Made by a program: the position numbers and the translations under genes. From positions 331,001 through 395,000 of the forward strand of contig NC_017671.1 of NCBI RefSeq assembly GCF_000284595.1: DNA of 64,000 nt, given 5' to 3'. Each line of letters starts with the position of its first letter. The stretch's first letter is position 1. The notes under the pieces were generated by a model. The model was not told the DNA's origin and searched no databases. It was given only the letters and a program-made list of their open reading frames with translations. This stretch comes from Stenotrophomonas maltophilia D457 (GTDB lineage: Bacteria; Pseudomonadota; Gammaproteobacteria; Xanthomonadales; Xanthomonadaceae). Below, one piece after another: positions 1 through 7,875 of this stretch.

Positions 1-1
1 A

Positions 2-385
2 GCGCTGCTCAAGCGCCGTGGGCAGCAGCTGCGCGAGCAGTTGGCGGCACCGCTGCTGGAAGAACTGCGCCACGCCGTGGGCCTGCGCGACCTGTCCACG
101 GCGGGCAACATCGCCAGCGAAGATGCCGGCGTGGCCCGCGTGGCGCCGCCGCAGTTCAAGCAGTACCGCGAGAAGGACGGCCGGTTCTACTTCAAGCTGA
201 CCGCCGGCGACGGCACGCTGCTGATCCAGAGCGAAGGCTTCGATTCGCCGCGTGATGCCGGCCAGCTGATTGCCGTGATCAAGCAGGCCGAGCAGGGCGA
301 CCAGCTGCAGAGCGAGCTGTTCAAGCTGGACGCCGAGGTGGACGCCGTGCTGGCCGCGCTGGCCGTGCTGCGCGAAGCGGCCTGA
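2..385 (+). CDS. trpS: Probable tryptophanyl-tRNA synthetase, C-terminal part (gene starts before the window)
   Basis: The frame is open from the window edge to TGA at 383, giving about 127 residues. The first part (KRRGQQLREQLAAPLLEELR, then HAVGLRDLS) resembles the last helices of a bacterial TrpRS. The rest contains RFYFKLTAGDGTLLIQSEGF and a second half-repeat, resembling the DUF1508/YegP fold. From memory, xanthomonad TrpRS proteins are about 100 residues longer than the E. coli enzyme because of such a tail. If the call is right, the protein charges tRNA-Trp in the cytoplasm and the tail is an accessory domain of unknown role. The catalytic domain lies outside the window, so the name is an inference from the tail alone. 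The gene is followed at once by a SMAG repeat cluster. Confidence 0.6.
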   Translation, partial: ALLKRRGQQLREQLAAPLLEELRHAVGLRDLSTAGNIASEDAGVARVAPPQFKQYREKDGRFYFKLTAGDGTLLIQSEGFDSPRDAGQLIAVIKQAEQGDQLQSELFKLDAEVDAVLAALAVLREAA

Positions 386-407
386 TCGCCGGGCCTGCCT
401 GCCCTTT

Positions 408-503
408 GTAGAGTCGAGCCATGCTCGACTTTGCTCCGCCCCTGTAGAGCCGAGCCCGTGCTCGGCTGGGTAGCAAAGCAGCCGAGCATGGGCTCGGCTC
501 TAC
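408..503. repeat. SMAG repeat cluster, three palindromic units
   Basis: Three REP-like units lie between the trpS end and the next gene. Units at 408-430 and 444-467 start with GTAGAGTCGAGC or GTAGAGCCGAGC. A third at 480-503 is inverted and ends in GCTCTAC. Each folds into an 8-bp stem with a short loop. The second and third units can also pair with each other to form one long hairpin. The GTAG start and stem sequence match the SMAG family described in S. maltophilia. Confidence 0.9.
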
Positions 504-589
504 AGGGACGCCCCCCGCCGGCACGACCGTGGCACAGCACCCATGGCATGATGTCCGCGCGCCGCCGGCGCGATGACATGGAGTCTGCG

Positions 590-886
590 ATGGCCTGGTT
601 GTCGCTGCTGCTGTTCCTGCCCTGGTTCCTGCTGCTGGGCAGCCTGTACTGGCTGTTCCCGCGCCAGCCGCGCAGCGCGCGGCGGCGCCTGTTCGATGGC
701 ACCACCCTGGTACTGGCGTTCGCGCTGAGCATTGTGTCGATGCTGTGGGGCTACCGCATCGGCGTGGTGCAACCCGGCGCCGGCCCGATCTGGCCGCAGG
801 TGCTGGCGGTGCTGTACGCCTACGGCGCGTTCCTGGCGGTGCTGGTGCTGGCGTTGCTGCTGCGACCGCGCTGGCTGGACCGGTAA
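590..886 (+). CDS. Small three-helix inner-membrane protein, unknown function
   Basis: 98 residues. Three hydrophobic segments are visible: about residues 2-22 (WLSLLLFLPWFLLLG and following), 35-58 and 68-92, the last ending at RPRWLDR. A basic stretch (RQPRSARRRLF) lies between helices 1 and 2 and should face the cytoplasm. The ATG at 590 is chosen because GGAG lies six bases upstream; an in-frame ATG at 578 would add only MESA. It stands alone between two SMAG clusters. I do not recognise the family and assign no function. Confidence 0.7.
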   Translation: MAWLSLLLFLPWFLLLGSLYWLFPRQPRSARRRLFDGTTLVLAFALSIVSMLWGYRIGVVQPGAGPIWPQVLAVLYAYGAFLAVLVLALLLRPRWLDR

Positions 887-896
887 CCCCGCCTTT

Positions 897-998
897 GTAG
901 AGTCGAGCCATGCTCGACTGCACGCGCCCTCTGTAGAGCCGAGCCCATGCTCGGCTGATGTCTGGCAGAAAGGCAGCCGAGCATGGGCTCGGCTCTAC
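897..998. repeat. SMAG repeat cluster, three palindromic units
   Basis: The arrangement copies the cluster at 408-503: a GTAGAGTCGAGC unit (897-919), a GTAGAGCCGAGC unit (933-956) and an inverted unit (975-998). The order, orientation and spacing are the same, so the two clusters flanking the small membrane protein gene look like copies of one three-unit block. The last unit ends about 90 bases before the start of the MBL-fold gene. Confidence 0.9.
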
Positions 999-1090
999 GG
1001 AATCTGGACTCCGACCAAAGCCGCATCGAACCCGGGCCGCCTGCGCGCCTACCATGGGCGTCTGTTCCCGATCCTGCCAGGTGCGTGCCG

Positions 1091-2023
1091 ATGACCGCCG
1101 ACCCCAGCATCCACACCATCGATACCGGCTTCCAGCGCCCGGACTTCGACGCGGCTTACCTGATCGTTGAAAACGGCCGCGCCGCGTTTGTCGACTGCGG
1201 CACCGGCCTGTCGGTGCCGGCGATGCTGCAGGCGCTGGCGGATGCCGGCCTGGGCGTGGAAGCGGTGGACTGGTTGCTGCTCACGCACGTGCACCTGGAC
1301 CACGCCGGCGGCGCCGGCCTGCTGATGCAGCAGCTGCCCAACGCAAAGGCGGTGCTGCACCCGCGCGGTGCGCCGCACATGATCGACCCGACCCGGCTGA
1401 TCGCCGGTGCCACGGCGGTGTATGGCGCCGACGAGATCGCGCGCAGCTATGGCCGCATCGAGGCGATTCCGGAGTCGCGCGTGGTGGTGGCCGAAGACGG
1501 CCACCGCATCGATCTGGCCGGCCGCGAGCTGGTGCTGCTGCACACGCCGGGTCACGCGCTGCACCACTATTGCGTATGGGATGCGCGCAGCCGCAGCTGG
1601 TTCACCGGCGATACCTTCGGTATCTCCTACCGCGAGCTGGACAGCGCGCAGGGCGCTTTCATCTTCCCGACCTCCTCGCCGGTGCAGTTCGACCCGGAGG
1701 CGATGAAGGCCTCGATCCAGCGCATGCTGGGCTACGGCCCGCAGGCGATGTACCTGACCCACTACGGTCGTGTGGAACAGGTGGAGAAACTGGCCGGCGA
1801 CCTGTTCGAGCAGATCGATGCGATGGCCGCCATCGGCCGCCAGTGCGACGGTCGACCGGACCGCCATCGTTGCCTGTTGGCCGCGTTGCAGGCGCTGTAT
1901 CTGGAACGTGCACAGCTGCATGGCTGTGCGCTGGACGATGCGGCAGTGACCACCGTGCTGGCGATGGATATCGAGCTCAATGCACAGGGCCTGGCCTGCT
2001 GGCTGGATCGCATCAGCAGGTAG
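1091..2023 (+). CDS. MBL-fold metallo-hydrolase
   Basis: 310 residues from ATG 1091 (MTADPSIHTIDTGF). The metallo-beta-lactamase fold signature HVHLDH is at residues 66-71. The further metal ligands are H155 in HTPGHALHH, D174 in FTGDTFG and H224 in LTHYG, so a binuclear metal site looks complete. Proteins of this kind hydrolyse thioesters, lactones or phosphodiesters; the substrate cannot be read from the sequence. No signal peptide is seen, so it is probably cytoplasmic. The open frame extends upstream to 983, but that part is SMAG repeat and non-coding in character. The stop codon TAG (2021-2023) lies inside the next SMAG unit. The gene appears monocistronic. Confidence 0.9.
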   Translation: MTADPSIHTIDTGFQRPDFDAAYLIVENGRAAFVDCGTGLSVPAMLQALADAGLGVEAVDWLLLTHVHLDHAGGAGLLMQQLPNAKAVLHPRGAPHMIDPTRLIAGATAVYGADEIARSYGRIEAIPESRVVVAEDGHRIDLAGRELVLLHTPGHALHHYCVWDARSRSWFTGDTFGISYRELDSAQGAFIFPTSSPVQFDPEAMKASIQRMLGYGPQAMYLTHYGRVEQVEKLAGDLFEQIDAMAAIGRQCDGRPDRHRCLLAALQALYLERAQLHGCALDDAAVTTVLAMDIELNAQGLACWLDRISR

Positions 2024-2042
2024 ATCCACGCCCTGCGTGGAT
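2020..2042. repeat. SMAG-type unit overlapping a stop codon
   Basis: A GTAGATCCACG / CGTGGAT palindrome with a seven-base stem. Its GTAG start supplies the TAG stop of the MBL-fold gene. The same stem recurs at 18386-18408 and 47574-47592, so this is a second SMAG sequence subtype. Confidence 0.8.
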
Positions 2043-2119
2043 GACGCAGGCCCAAGCCGCGCCGTGATGTCACGACCACGTTACACTCTGGTGACTTCCA
2101 AGCTAGCCGTGGTACTGCC

Positions 2120-3781
2120 GTGAATCCGATGCGCGTGTTGCTGCTGTCGTCCTGCCTGTTCGTCGGTGGCCTTGCCCATGCGGCCAACGACCTGCCGGGT
2201 GGCGGCATCGATCCGCAGGCGCTGTCGCGCCATGTGCGCGTTCTGGCGTCGGATGAATTCGAGGGCCGCGCGCCGGCCACCGAGGGTGAAGAGCGCACGG
2301 TGCAGTACCTGATCGAGCAGTTCCGCAGCTACGGCCTGCAGCCCGGCGGCGTGGATGGCAGCTGGGTGCAGCCGGTCCCGTTGGTGCGCGCGCAGCTGGA
2401 CGGCCCGGCCAAGGCCAGCCTGTCGCTGAAGCAGGGCAAGCGTGCGCTGGCCAATGGCGTGGACGTGACCCTGCAGAGCCTGCAGCCGCGCAAGCGCGTG
2501 CAGATCAGGAATGCGCCGCTGGTGTTCGTCGGCTATGGCATCGACGCGCCGGAACGCCAGTGGAACGACTACAAGGACGTGGACCTGCACGGCAAGATCG
2601 CCGTGGTACTGATCAACGATGCCGATTTCGAAGCCGATGCACCGGGCGCATTCGACGGCAAGGCGGTGACCTACTACGGCCGCTGGACCTACAAGTTCGA
2701 GGAAGCCGCACGCCGTGGTGCCGAAGGCGTGCTGATCGTGCACGAGACCGCGCCGGCCGCCTACGGCTGGGCCACGGTGAAGAGCTCGGGCACATCGCCG
2801 CTGTTCGACATCGAGCGCGGCCAGGACGAGGCGATGGCGCAGCACACGCCGCTGCGTGGCTGGATGCAGCGCGAGCTGGCCGAGGCGATTTTCGCCGACG
2901 CCGGCCTCGACTTCGATGCCGAGAAGCGCAAGGCGATGCGCGCCGACTTCCGTCCTGTGGCACTGGACAACGCCAAGCTGAGCGTGGACTTCGCGCTGAA
3001 GCGCGAGCAGGTGGTGACCCGCAACGTGGTGGCCAAGCTGCCCGGTGGCGAGCATGGCGACGAGGCGGTGATCTTCTCTGCGCACTGGGATGCGTTCGGC
3101 ATCGGCCAGCCCGACGCCAAGGGGGACCGCATCCGCCGCGGTGCGATCGACAACGCCACCGGCGTGGCCACGGTGCTGGAGCTGGGTCGGGTGTTCGCTG
3201 CCGGCCCGCAGCCACAGCGCACGCTGTACTTCGTGGCACTGACCGCTGAAGAGAAGGGCCTGCTGGGGGCCAGCTACTATGCTGCGCACCCGCTGGCGCC
3301 GCTGGACAAGACCGCCGCGGTGCTGAACATCGAGATGTTCAGCCCGGATGGCCCGACCCGCGACATCGCGTCGTGGGGCAAAGGCCGGGTCTCGCTGGAA
3401 GGCGACCTGGAACGCGTGGCCAAGGCCCGTGGCCGCAGCTACAGCCCGGACCCGAACCTGGAAGCGGGCTTCTTCTACCGCGCTGACCACTTCGCCTTCG
3501 CCCGCCTGGGCGTGCCGGCAATCACCATCGGCCCGGGCCTGGACAAGCTGGACGGTGGGGTTGAAGCCGGCCGCGCGCTGCGCGAGAAGTACTTCGCCGA
3601 TTGCTACCACCAGGCCTGCGATGCCTGGACGCCGCGCTGGGACCCGAGCGGCCACGCTGCCGATACCCTGCTGGTCTACGATCTGGGCGCGGAGCTGGCC
3701 AACAGCCGCCGCTGGCCGACGTGGGAAAAGGAATCGGAGTTCCGCGGCGCGCGCGACAAGAGCGAAGCGGCCCGCCGCTGA
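2120..3781 (+). CDS. Exported M28-family metallopeptidase
   Basis: 553 residues from GTG 2120; ATG 2129 is an equally good start. The N-terminus (MRVLLLSSCLFVGGLAHA, cleavage before AN) is a signal peptide, so the protein acts in the periplasm or outside. A protease-associated insert occupies roughly residues 110-300. The M28 zinc site follows: H322 and D324 in SAHWD, D344 in AIDNATG, E377/E378 in TAEEKG, a glutamate in LNIEMF, and H in RADHFAF. This is the aminopeptidase/glutamate-carboxypeptidase-like fold that removes N-terminal residues from peptides. The exact substrate is unknown. A vaguely promoter-like stretch and the end of a SMAG unit lie upstream; a REP cluster lies directly downstream. 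Confidence 0.9.
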   Translation: MNPMRVLLLSSCLFVGGLAHAANDLPGGGIDPQALSRHVRVLASDEFEGRAPATEGEERTVQYLIEQFRSYGLQPGGVDGSWVQPVPLVRAQLDGPAKASLSLKQGKRALANGVDVTLQSLQPRKRVQIRNAPLVFVGYGIDAPERQWNDYKDVDLHGKIAVVLINDADFEADAPGAFDGKAVTYYGRWTYKFEEAARRGAEGVLIVHETAPAAYGWATVKSSGTSPLFDIERGQDEAMAQHTPLRGWMQRELAEAIFADAGLDFDAEKRKAMRADFRPVALDNAKLSVDFALKREQVVTRNVVAKLPGGEHGDEAVIFSAHWDAFGIGQPDAKGDRIRRGAIDNATGVATVLELGRVFAAGPQPQRTLYFVALTAEEKGLLGASYYAAHPLAPLDKTAAVLNIEMFSPDGPTRDIASWGKGRVSLEGDLERVAKARGRSYSPDPNLEAGFFYRADHFAFARLGVPAITIGPGLDKLDGGVEAGRALREKYFADCYHQACDAWTPRWDPSGHAADTLLVYDLGAELANSRRWPTWEKESEFRGARDKSEAARR

Positions 3782-3782
3782 G

Positions 3783-3937
3783 GTAGTGCCGGCCGCTGGC
3801 CGGCAAGTCCCTGCTCTTTCCGGAGGTTCATGAGGTTGCCGGCCAGCGGCCGGCACTACCAAAAGAAGGTGGCGTTGCCGGCCAGCGGCCGGCACTACCA
3901 AAGGAATGTGGAGGTGTCGGCCAGCGGCCGGCACGAC
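3783..3937. repeat. Cluster of four GTAGTGCCGGCC-type palindromes
   Basis: Four copies of a GCCGGCC-GCT-GGCCGGC type stem. The first (3783-3805) is in direct orientation and starts two bases after the peptidase stop. Three inverted copies follow at 3836-3859, 3876-3898 and 3915-3937. The GTAG terminus is kept in three of them, which places them in a SMAG subtype distinct from the GTAGAGCCGAGC units. Confidence 0.85.
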
Positions 3938-3947
3938 CGGGTGTTCG

Positions 3948-4280
3948 TCAGCGCCGGCGCAGCAGCTTCCACGCGCCCCAGCCGCTGGCGGCGAGCGCTG
4001 CCAGATAGCACGCCACCATCGTGCGCAGGCCGACCAGCGATCCGCCGTTGACGCCGCGATGCAGGCGCAGTTGCAGCGAGCTGTGGCCGCTGCCCAGGTC
4101 CACTGCCAGCTGCAGCGCCAGTGCGGCGCAGAACAGCAGCAGGGCGATCCCGAAACCGATGCGTGGCCATGCGGCCTGTGCGCTGGGGCGGCGCAGCAGC
4201 CAGGCCAGTGCCGTGGCTGCGGCCAGCGTCACCGCGATCCACATCAGTGGAGGAGCGGGAGACGCAGCGGCCACCGGCAT
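3948..4280 (-). CDS. Small membrane protein downstream of the KgtP-like gene, unknown function
   Basis: 110 residues if the start is ATG at 4280 (MPVAAASPAPP); ATG at 4244 (MWIAVTLAAA) gives 98. Neither has a clear ribosome-binding site. Three hydrophobic segments are visible: MWIAVTLAAATALAWLL, IGFGIALLLFCAALALQLAV and MVACYLAALAASGWGAWKLL. The tail is basic (LLRRR). It follows the KgtP-like gene on the same strand with a 31-base gap, so co-transcription is likely. The family is not recognised. The open frame further upstream overlaps the transporter gene and is not used. Confidence 0.6.
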   Translation of the reverse strand: MPVAAASPAPPLMWIAVTLAAATALAWLLRRPSAQAAWPRIGFGIALLLFCAALALQLAVDLGSGHSSLQLRLHRGVNGGSLVGLRTMVACYLAALAASGWGAWKLLRRR

Positions 4281-4311
4281 TGCACCGGTGGCCGCGATCA
4301 GGGCAACGCGC

Positions 4312-5646
4312 TTACTTGCGGGTGCCGTCGAGCCAGTTCGGGCCCTTGTTGGTGAGGAAGAACACATAGACCACCAACGATACCGCGATCGTGGCAGTCA
4401 CGTAGAGGGCGAACCAATCGACGTGGCCGGTCTTCAGCGCGCCCTGGTACAGCAGCGGGGCGGTGCCGCCGAACAGCGAGTTGGCCAGCGCATAGCCCAG
4501 GCCCACGCCCAGTGCACGCACGTGGGTGGGGAACAGTTCGGCCTTCACCACCGCGTTGATGGAGGTGTAGCCGGTGAGGATGACGAACGCCAGCGCCAGG
4601 GTCAGGAAGGCCAGGGTGGCGTCATGCTGGTGCGGCAGCTGGGTGATCAGGTACCAGCTGTACAGCACGCCGCCGACGCCGAAGAACACCAGCAGGGTCT
4701 TGCGGCCGATGATGTCCGACAGCCAGCCACCGACCGGCTGCAGCACCATCAGGAAGGCCAGCACGCCCAGATTGATCAGGGTGCCGGTCATCGGGTCGTT
4801 GCCGGCGAAGGCGCTCTGGATCATCTTCGGGCCGTTCACCGAGTAGGTGTAGAAGGCCACGGTGCCGCCGGCGGTGATCAGGAAGCACAGCAGCAGCGGT
4901 CGCCACTGGTGCACGAACAGCTCGTACATCGAGCCGGACTTCTGCGCCTTGCCCTCGCGCGCGGCCTCGATGGACGACTCCGACAGCGACTCGTCCATGC
5001 CACGGCGCAGCCAGAACACCACCACCGCGGCGATGCCGCCGATGCCGAAGGCGATGCGCCAGCCCCACTCGGAGATTTCCGGCTTGCCCCAGAAGGTCAG
5101 CATCAGCAGCAGGGTCAGCTGGGCCAGCACGTGGCCGCCAACCAGGGTGACGTAGTGGAAGGACGACAGGAAGCCGCGGCGGCCGGGAATGGCGGCTTCG
5201 GACATGTAGGTGGCGCTGGCGCCGTACTCGCCACCGGTGGCGAAGCCCTGCAGCAGCCGTGCGAACAGCAGGATGACCGCGGCCCAGATGCCGATGCTGG
5301 CGGCGGTGGGGGTGATGGCGATCAGGAACGAGCACAGCGCCATCAGCGTGACCGAGACGGTCAGCGCCAGGCGGCGGCCATGGCGGTCGGCGAATCGGCC
5401 GAAGAACCAGGCGCCGATCGGGCGCATCAGGAAGGTCGCGGCGAAGATCGCCCACACGTACATCGTGGAGTTCTTGTCGTCGGGCGAGAAGAACTGCGAT
5501 TCGAAGTACACGGCGAACACCGAGTACACGTAGACGTCGTACCACTCCACCAGGTTGCCGGCGGAGCCTTTGAGGGTGTTGGAGATCGACCGCCGCAGGG
5601 CGGCGCGGTCGTTCGCGGGGACAGCAGGTTGGGGCGTGGTGCTCAT
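4312..5646 (-). CDS. kgtP: MHS-family MFS transporter, KgtP (alpha-ketoglutarate permease)-like
   Basis: 444 residues from ATG 5646. The metabolite:H+ symporter branch of the MFS is shown by SAGNLVEWYDVYVYS at residues 28-42, GRFADRHGRR at 83-92, and LLQGFATGGEYGASATYMSE at 131-150. It resembles E. coli KgtP along its whole length, with twelve hydrophobic segments. KgtP brings alpha-ketoglutarate in with protons across the inner membrane. Other dicarboxylate or osmolyte substrates are possible in this branch, so the substrate is inferred. A GAGGA sequence lies about 12 bases before the start. The gene diverges from yedA across 223 bases of non-coding DNA. Confidence 0.8.
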   Translation of the reverse strand: MSTTPQPAVPANDRAALRRSISNTLKGSAGNLVEWYDVYVYSVFAVYFESQFFSPDDKNSTMYVWAIFAATFLMRPIGAWFFGRFADRHGRRLALTVSVTLMALCSFLIAITPTAASIGIWAAVILLFARLLQGFATGGEYGASATYMSEAAIPGRRGFLSSFHYVTLVGGHVLAQLTLLLMLTFWGKPEISEWGWRIAFGIGGIAAVVVFWLRRGMDESLSESSIEAAREGKAQKSGSMYELFVHQWRPLLLCFLITAGGTVAFYTYSVNGPKMIQSAFAGNDPMTGTLINLGVLAFLMVLQPVGGWLSDIIGRKTLLVFFGVGGVLYSWYLITQLPHQHDATLAFLTLALAFVILTGYTSINAVVKAELFPTHVRALGVGLGYALANSLFGGTAPLLYQGALKTGHVDWFALYVTATIAVSLVVYVFFLTNKGPNWLDGTRK

Positions 5647-5869
5647 CTGGGTGGGAATCCTCGATGCGGCGCGTCCGTGCGCAGGGAAAACGGCGCCCGG
5701 CCTTGGGGCGGCGCGGCCGGGCAGCCCTCTTGGTACTGCATCGACCGTCAACACGGGGTAGCAGACCAGAGCAGGGTGCATGGATGGATGACAGCGTGCC
5801 ACCGCATGGGGTCCCGGACCATACTCAAAACGTCCTAGAATCCGCCTTCCCCCGGCTCCCTGGTGTGTC

Positions 5870-6775
5870 ATGTCGGCTCCCCCCTCTTCGTCTGCGGCTG
5901 CCCCCCCGGGTGGCCTTGTCGCGCTGGCACTGCTGCTGGTCTACGTGGTCTGGGGCTCGACCTACCTGGGCATCGCCAAGGCCCTGCACGGCGGCGCACT
6001 GCCGCTGACGATGGTCTCCGGCAGCCGCTTCATCATTGCCGGCGGCCTGATGTTCCTGGCGCTGCGCCTGTTCTGGAAGCTGCCGAACCCGACCCTGCGG
6101 CAATGGCGCAACCTGGTCATCATGGGCGTGACCATGCTGGTGCTGGGCAACGGCATGGTGGTGCTGGCCGAGCGCGAGGTGTCCTCGGGCCTGGCCGCCA
6201 CCGCGGTGGCCTCGGTGCCGCTGTGGATGGCACTGTTCTCGGCGCTGCGCGGGCAGCATGCCAGCCGCGGTGAGTGGCTGGGCATCGTCATCGGCTTCCT
6301 CGGTGTGGTCTGGCTCAATGCCGGCAGCAGCCTGACCGCCTCGCCGACCGGGCTGGTGCTGCTGCTGATCGCGCCGATCGGCTGGGCCTTCGGTTCGGTG
6401 TGGGCACGCGGGCTGGACCTGCCGGGCCCGTTCATGACCGCGGCCGGGCAGATGATCTGCGGTGGCGTGCTGCTGGTGCTGATCGGCCTGGCGGTCGGCG
6501 AGCGCCCGAGCACGCTGCCCGATACCGGTGGCCTGCTGGCGATGGCGTACCTGTGCGTGTTCGGCTCCATCGTCGCGTTCACTGCCTACGTGTGGCTGCT
6601 GCAGAACGTGCGTCCGGCGCTGGCCGGCAGCTATGCGTACGTCAACCCGGTGATCGCGGTGCTGCTCGGCGCGCTGCTCAACGGTGAACGCTTCGGCTGG
6701 CGCGACCTGCTGGCGATGGCGGTGATTCTCCTGGGTGTGGTGGTACTGACGATGGCAAGGACGCGAAAGAGATGA
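5870..6775 (+). CDS. yedA: EamA/DMT-family exporter, YedA-like
   Basis: 301 residues with ten hydrophobic segments, the two-EamA-repeat layout of drug/metabolite exporters. The stretch VYVVWGSTYLGIAKAL near the start, LVLGNGMVVLAEREV in the middle and SYAYVNPVIAVLLGALL near the end follow E. coli YedA closely. It sits in the inner membrane and probably exports amino acids or related metabolites; the substrate is not known. It ends at TGA 6773-6775, overlapping the ATG of rarD by four bases, so the two exporters are translationally coupled. Confidence 0.85.
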   Translation: MSAPPSSSAAAPPGGLVALALLLVYVVWGSTYLGIAKALHGGALPLTMVSGSRFIIAGGLMFLALRLFWKLPNPTLRQWRNLVIMGVTMLVLGNGMVVLAEREVSSGLAATAVASVPLWMALFSALRGQHASRGEWLGIVIGFLGVVWLNAGSSLTASPTGLVLLLIAPIGWAFGSVWARGLDLPGPFMTAAGQMICGGVLLVLIGLAVGERPSTLPDTGGLLAMAYLCVFGSIVAFTAYVWLLQNVRPALAGSYAYVNPVIAVLLGALLNGERFGWRDLLAMAVILLGVVVLTMARTRKR

Positions 6776-7668
6776 GCATGGACGAGAAAGAACAACGCCG
6801 GGGCCTGCTGGTCACCGCGTCCACCTTCGTGATCTGGGGCCTGGTGCCGGTGTACTGGCACCTGCTCAACGAGGTGCCTTCGTTCCAGATCATCGCCCAC
6901 CGCATCATCTGGAGCACCGTGCTGGTGCTGGGCTGGCTGCTGATCAGCTCGCGCCTGGGCTGGTGGCAGAAGATCGCCGCGCAGCCGCGCGCGCTGCCGA
7001 TCCTGCTGGTGTCGAGCCTGACCATCGCCTTCAACTGGGGCCTGTACATCTGGGCGGTCAACGCCGGTCATGTCATCGAGACCAGCCTGGGCTACTTCAT
7101 CAACCCGCTGGTGAACGTGCTGCTGGGCGTGCTGGTGCTGAAGGAACGCCTGCGCCGCCTGCAATGGGTGGCGGTGGCGATGGCGGCGGTGGGCGTGGCC
7201 TGGCTGACCATCGACGCCGGCACACCGCCGTGGATCGCGCTTGGCCTGGCTTGTTCGTTCGGCCTGTATGGCCTGCTGCGCAAGCTGGTCTCGGTCGACC
7301 CGGTGGCCGGCCTAGGCGTGGAAAGCATGTACCTGTTCCTGCCGGCGCTGGCCTTCGCGATCTGGGCGGAAAACGGCCATGGCGGTGCGTTCTTCCATGG
7401 CTGGGGCTGGCGCAACGACCTGCTGCTGATCTTCGGTGGCGCAGTCACCGCCGTACCGCTGATCGGCTTTGCCTACGGCGTGAAGCGCATTCCGCTGTCG
7501 CTGGTCGGCATCCTGCAGTACATCGCACCGAGCCTGCAGCTGCTGCTGGGCGTGTTCTTCTTCCACGAAGCGTTCGATACCGCCAAGGCGATCGGTTTTG
7601 CCGCGATCTGGGCCGGCCTGATCCTGTTCGTCGGCGACAACATCCGCACGATGCGCGCCAAGCGCTAG
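6772..7668 (+). CDS. rarD: EamA-family transporter RarD
   Basis: 298 residues, ten predicted membrane segments. TFVIWGLVPVYWHLL near the N-terminus, HRIIWSTVLV, and ETSLGYFINPLVNVLLGVL are typical of RarD. In E. coli rarD is linked to chloramphenicol sensitivity, but its natural substrate is unsettled. ATG 6772 overlaps the yedA stop; ATG 6778 (MDEKEQ) is a possible alternative. The two tandem DMT proteins come from different subfamilies, so this is not a recent duplication. Confidence 0.88.
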   Translation: MSMDEKEQRRGLLVTASTFVIWGLVPVYWHLLNEVPSFQIIAHRIIWSTVLVLGWLLISSRLGWWQKIAAQPRALPILLVSSLTIAFNWGLYIWAVNAGHVIETSLGYFINPLVNVLLGVLVLKERLRRLQWVAVAMAAVGVAWLTIDAGTPPWIALGLACSFGLYGLLRKLVSVDPVAGLGVESMYLFLPALAFAIWAENGHGGAFFHGWGWRNDLLLIFGGAVTAVPLIGFAYGVKRIPLSLVGILQYIAPSLQLLLGVFFFHEAFDTAKAIGFAAIWAGLILFVGDNIRTMRAKR

Positions 7669-7683
7669 CGCCGGCGGGGCTGC

Positions 7684-7776
7684 GGGGTCGGATCCCTCCG
7701 CAACGCGGAGGGCTCTGACCCTGTTCTATCCGTCGCGTGGGGTCAGAGCCCTTCGCAGGGCGAAGGGATCCGACCC
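7684..7776. repeat. Pair of inverted GGGTCGGATCCC / GGGTCAGAGCCC palindromes
   Basis: Two units, 7684-7721 and 7739-7776, face each other. Each is an imperfect hairpin with a 17-base stem (GGGTC near both ends, CCCTCCGC or CCCTTCGC near the loop) and three loop bases. Each has one GGATCC-type and one AGAGCC-type arm, and the second unit is the reverse of the first. A third family member is at 37764-37806. There is no GTAG end, so this is not a SMAG element. Confidence 0.8.
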
Positions 7777-7784
7777 GCTTCCAC

Positions 7785-7819
7785 CCAAAAAAGAACGGCG
7801 CCCCGAGGGGCGCCGTTCT
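7785..7819 (-). terminator. Rho-independent terminator of the TonB-receptor gene
   Basis: The 13-bp stem AGAACGGCGCCCC / GGGGCGCCGTTCT (7792-7804 with 7807-7819) is followed, reading the minus strand, by six T (complement of 7787-7792). It lies 56 bases past the receptor stop. On the plus strand the stem lacks a T tract, so it would stop rarD transcripts poorly. Confidence 0.85.
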
Positions 7820-7875
7820 GCTTCCGTCCACGGCCAGGAGAGAGGGATGGCCGTGGCGGGAAGGCGGTTGCAGGC

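Noticed and set aside
2081-3934. 617-residue minus-strand open frame
   Set aside because: It is antisense to the M28 peptidase gene, lacks a ribosome-binding site, and its translation is rich in Arg, Ala and His, as is usual for shadow frames in GC-rich DNA.
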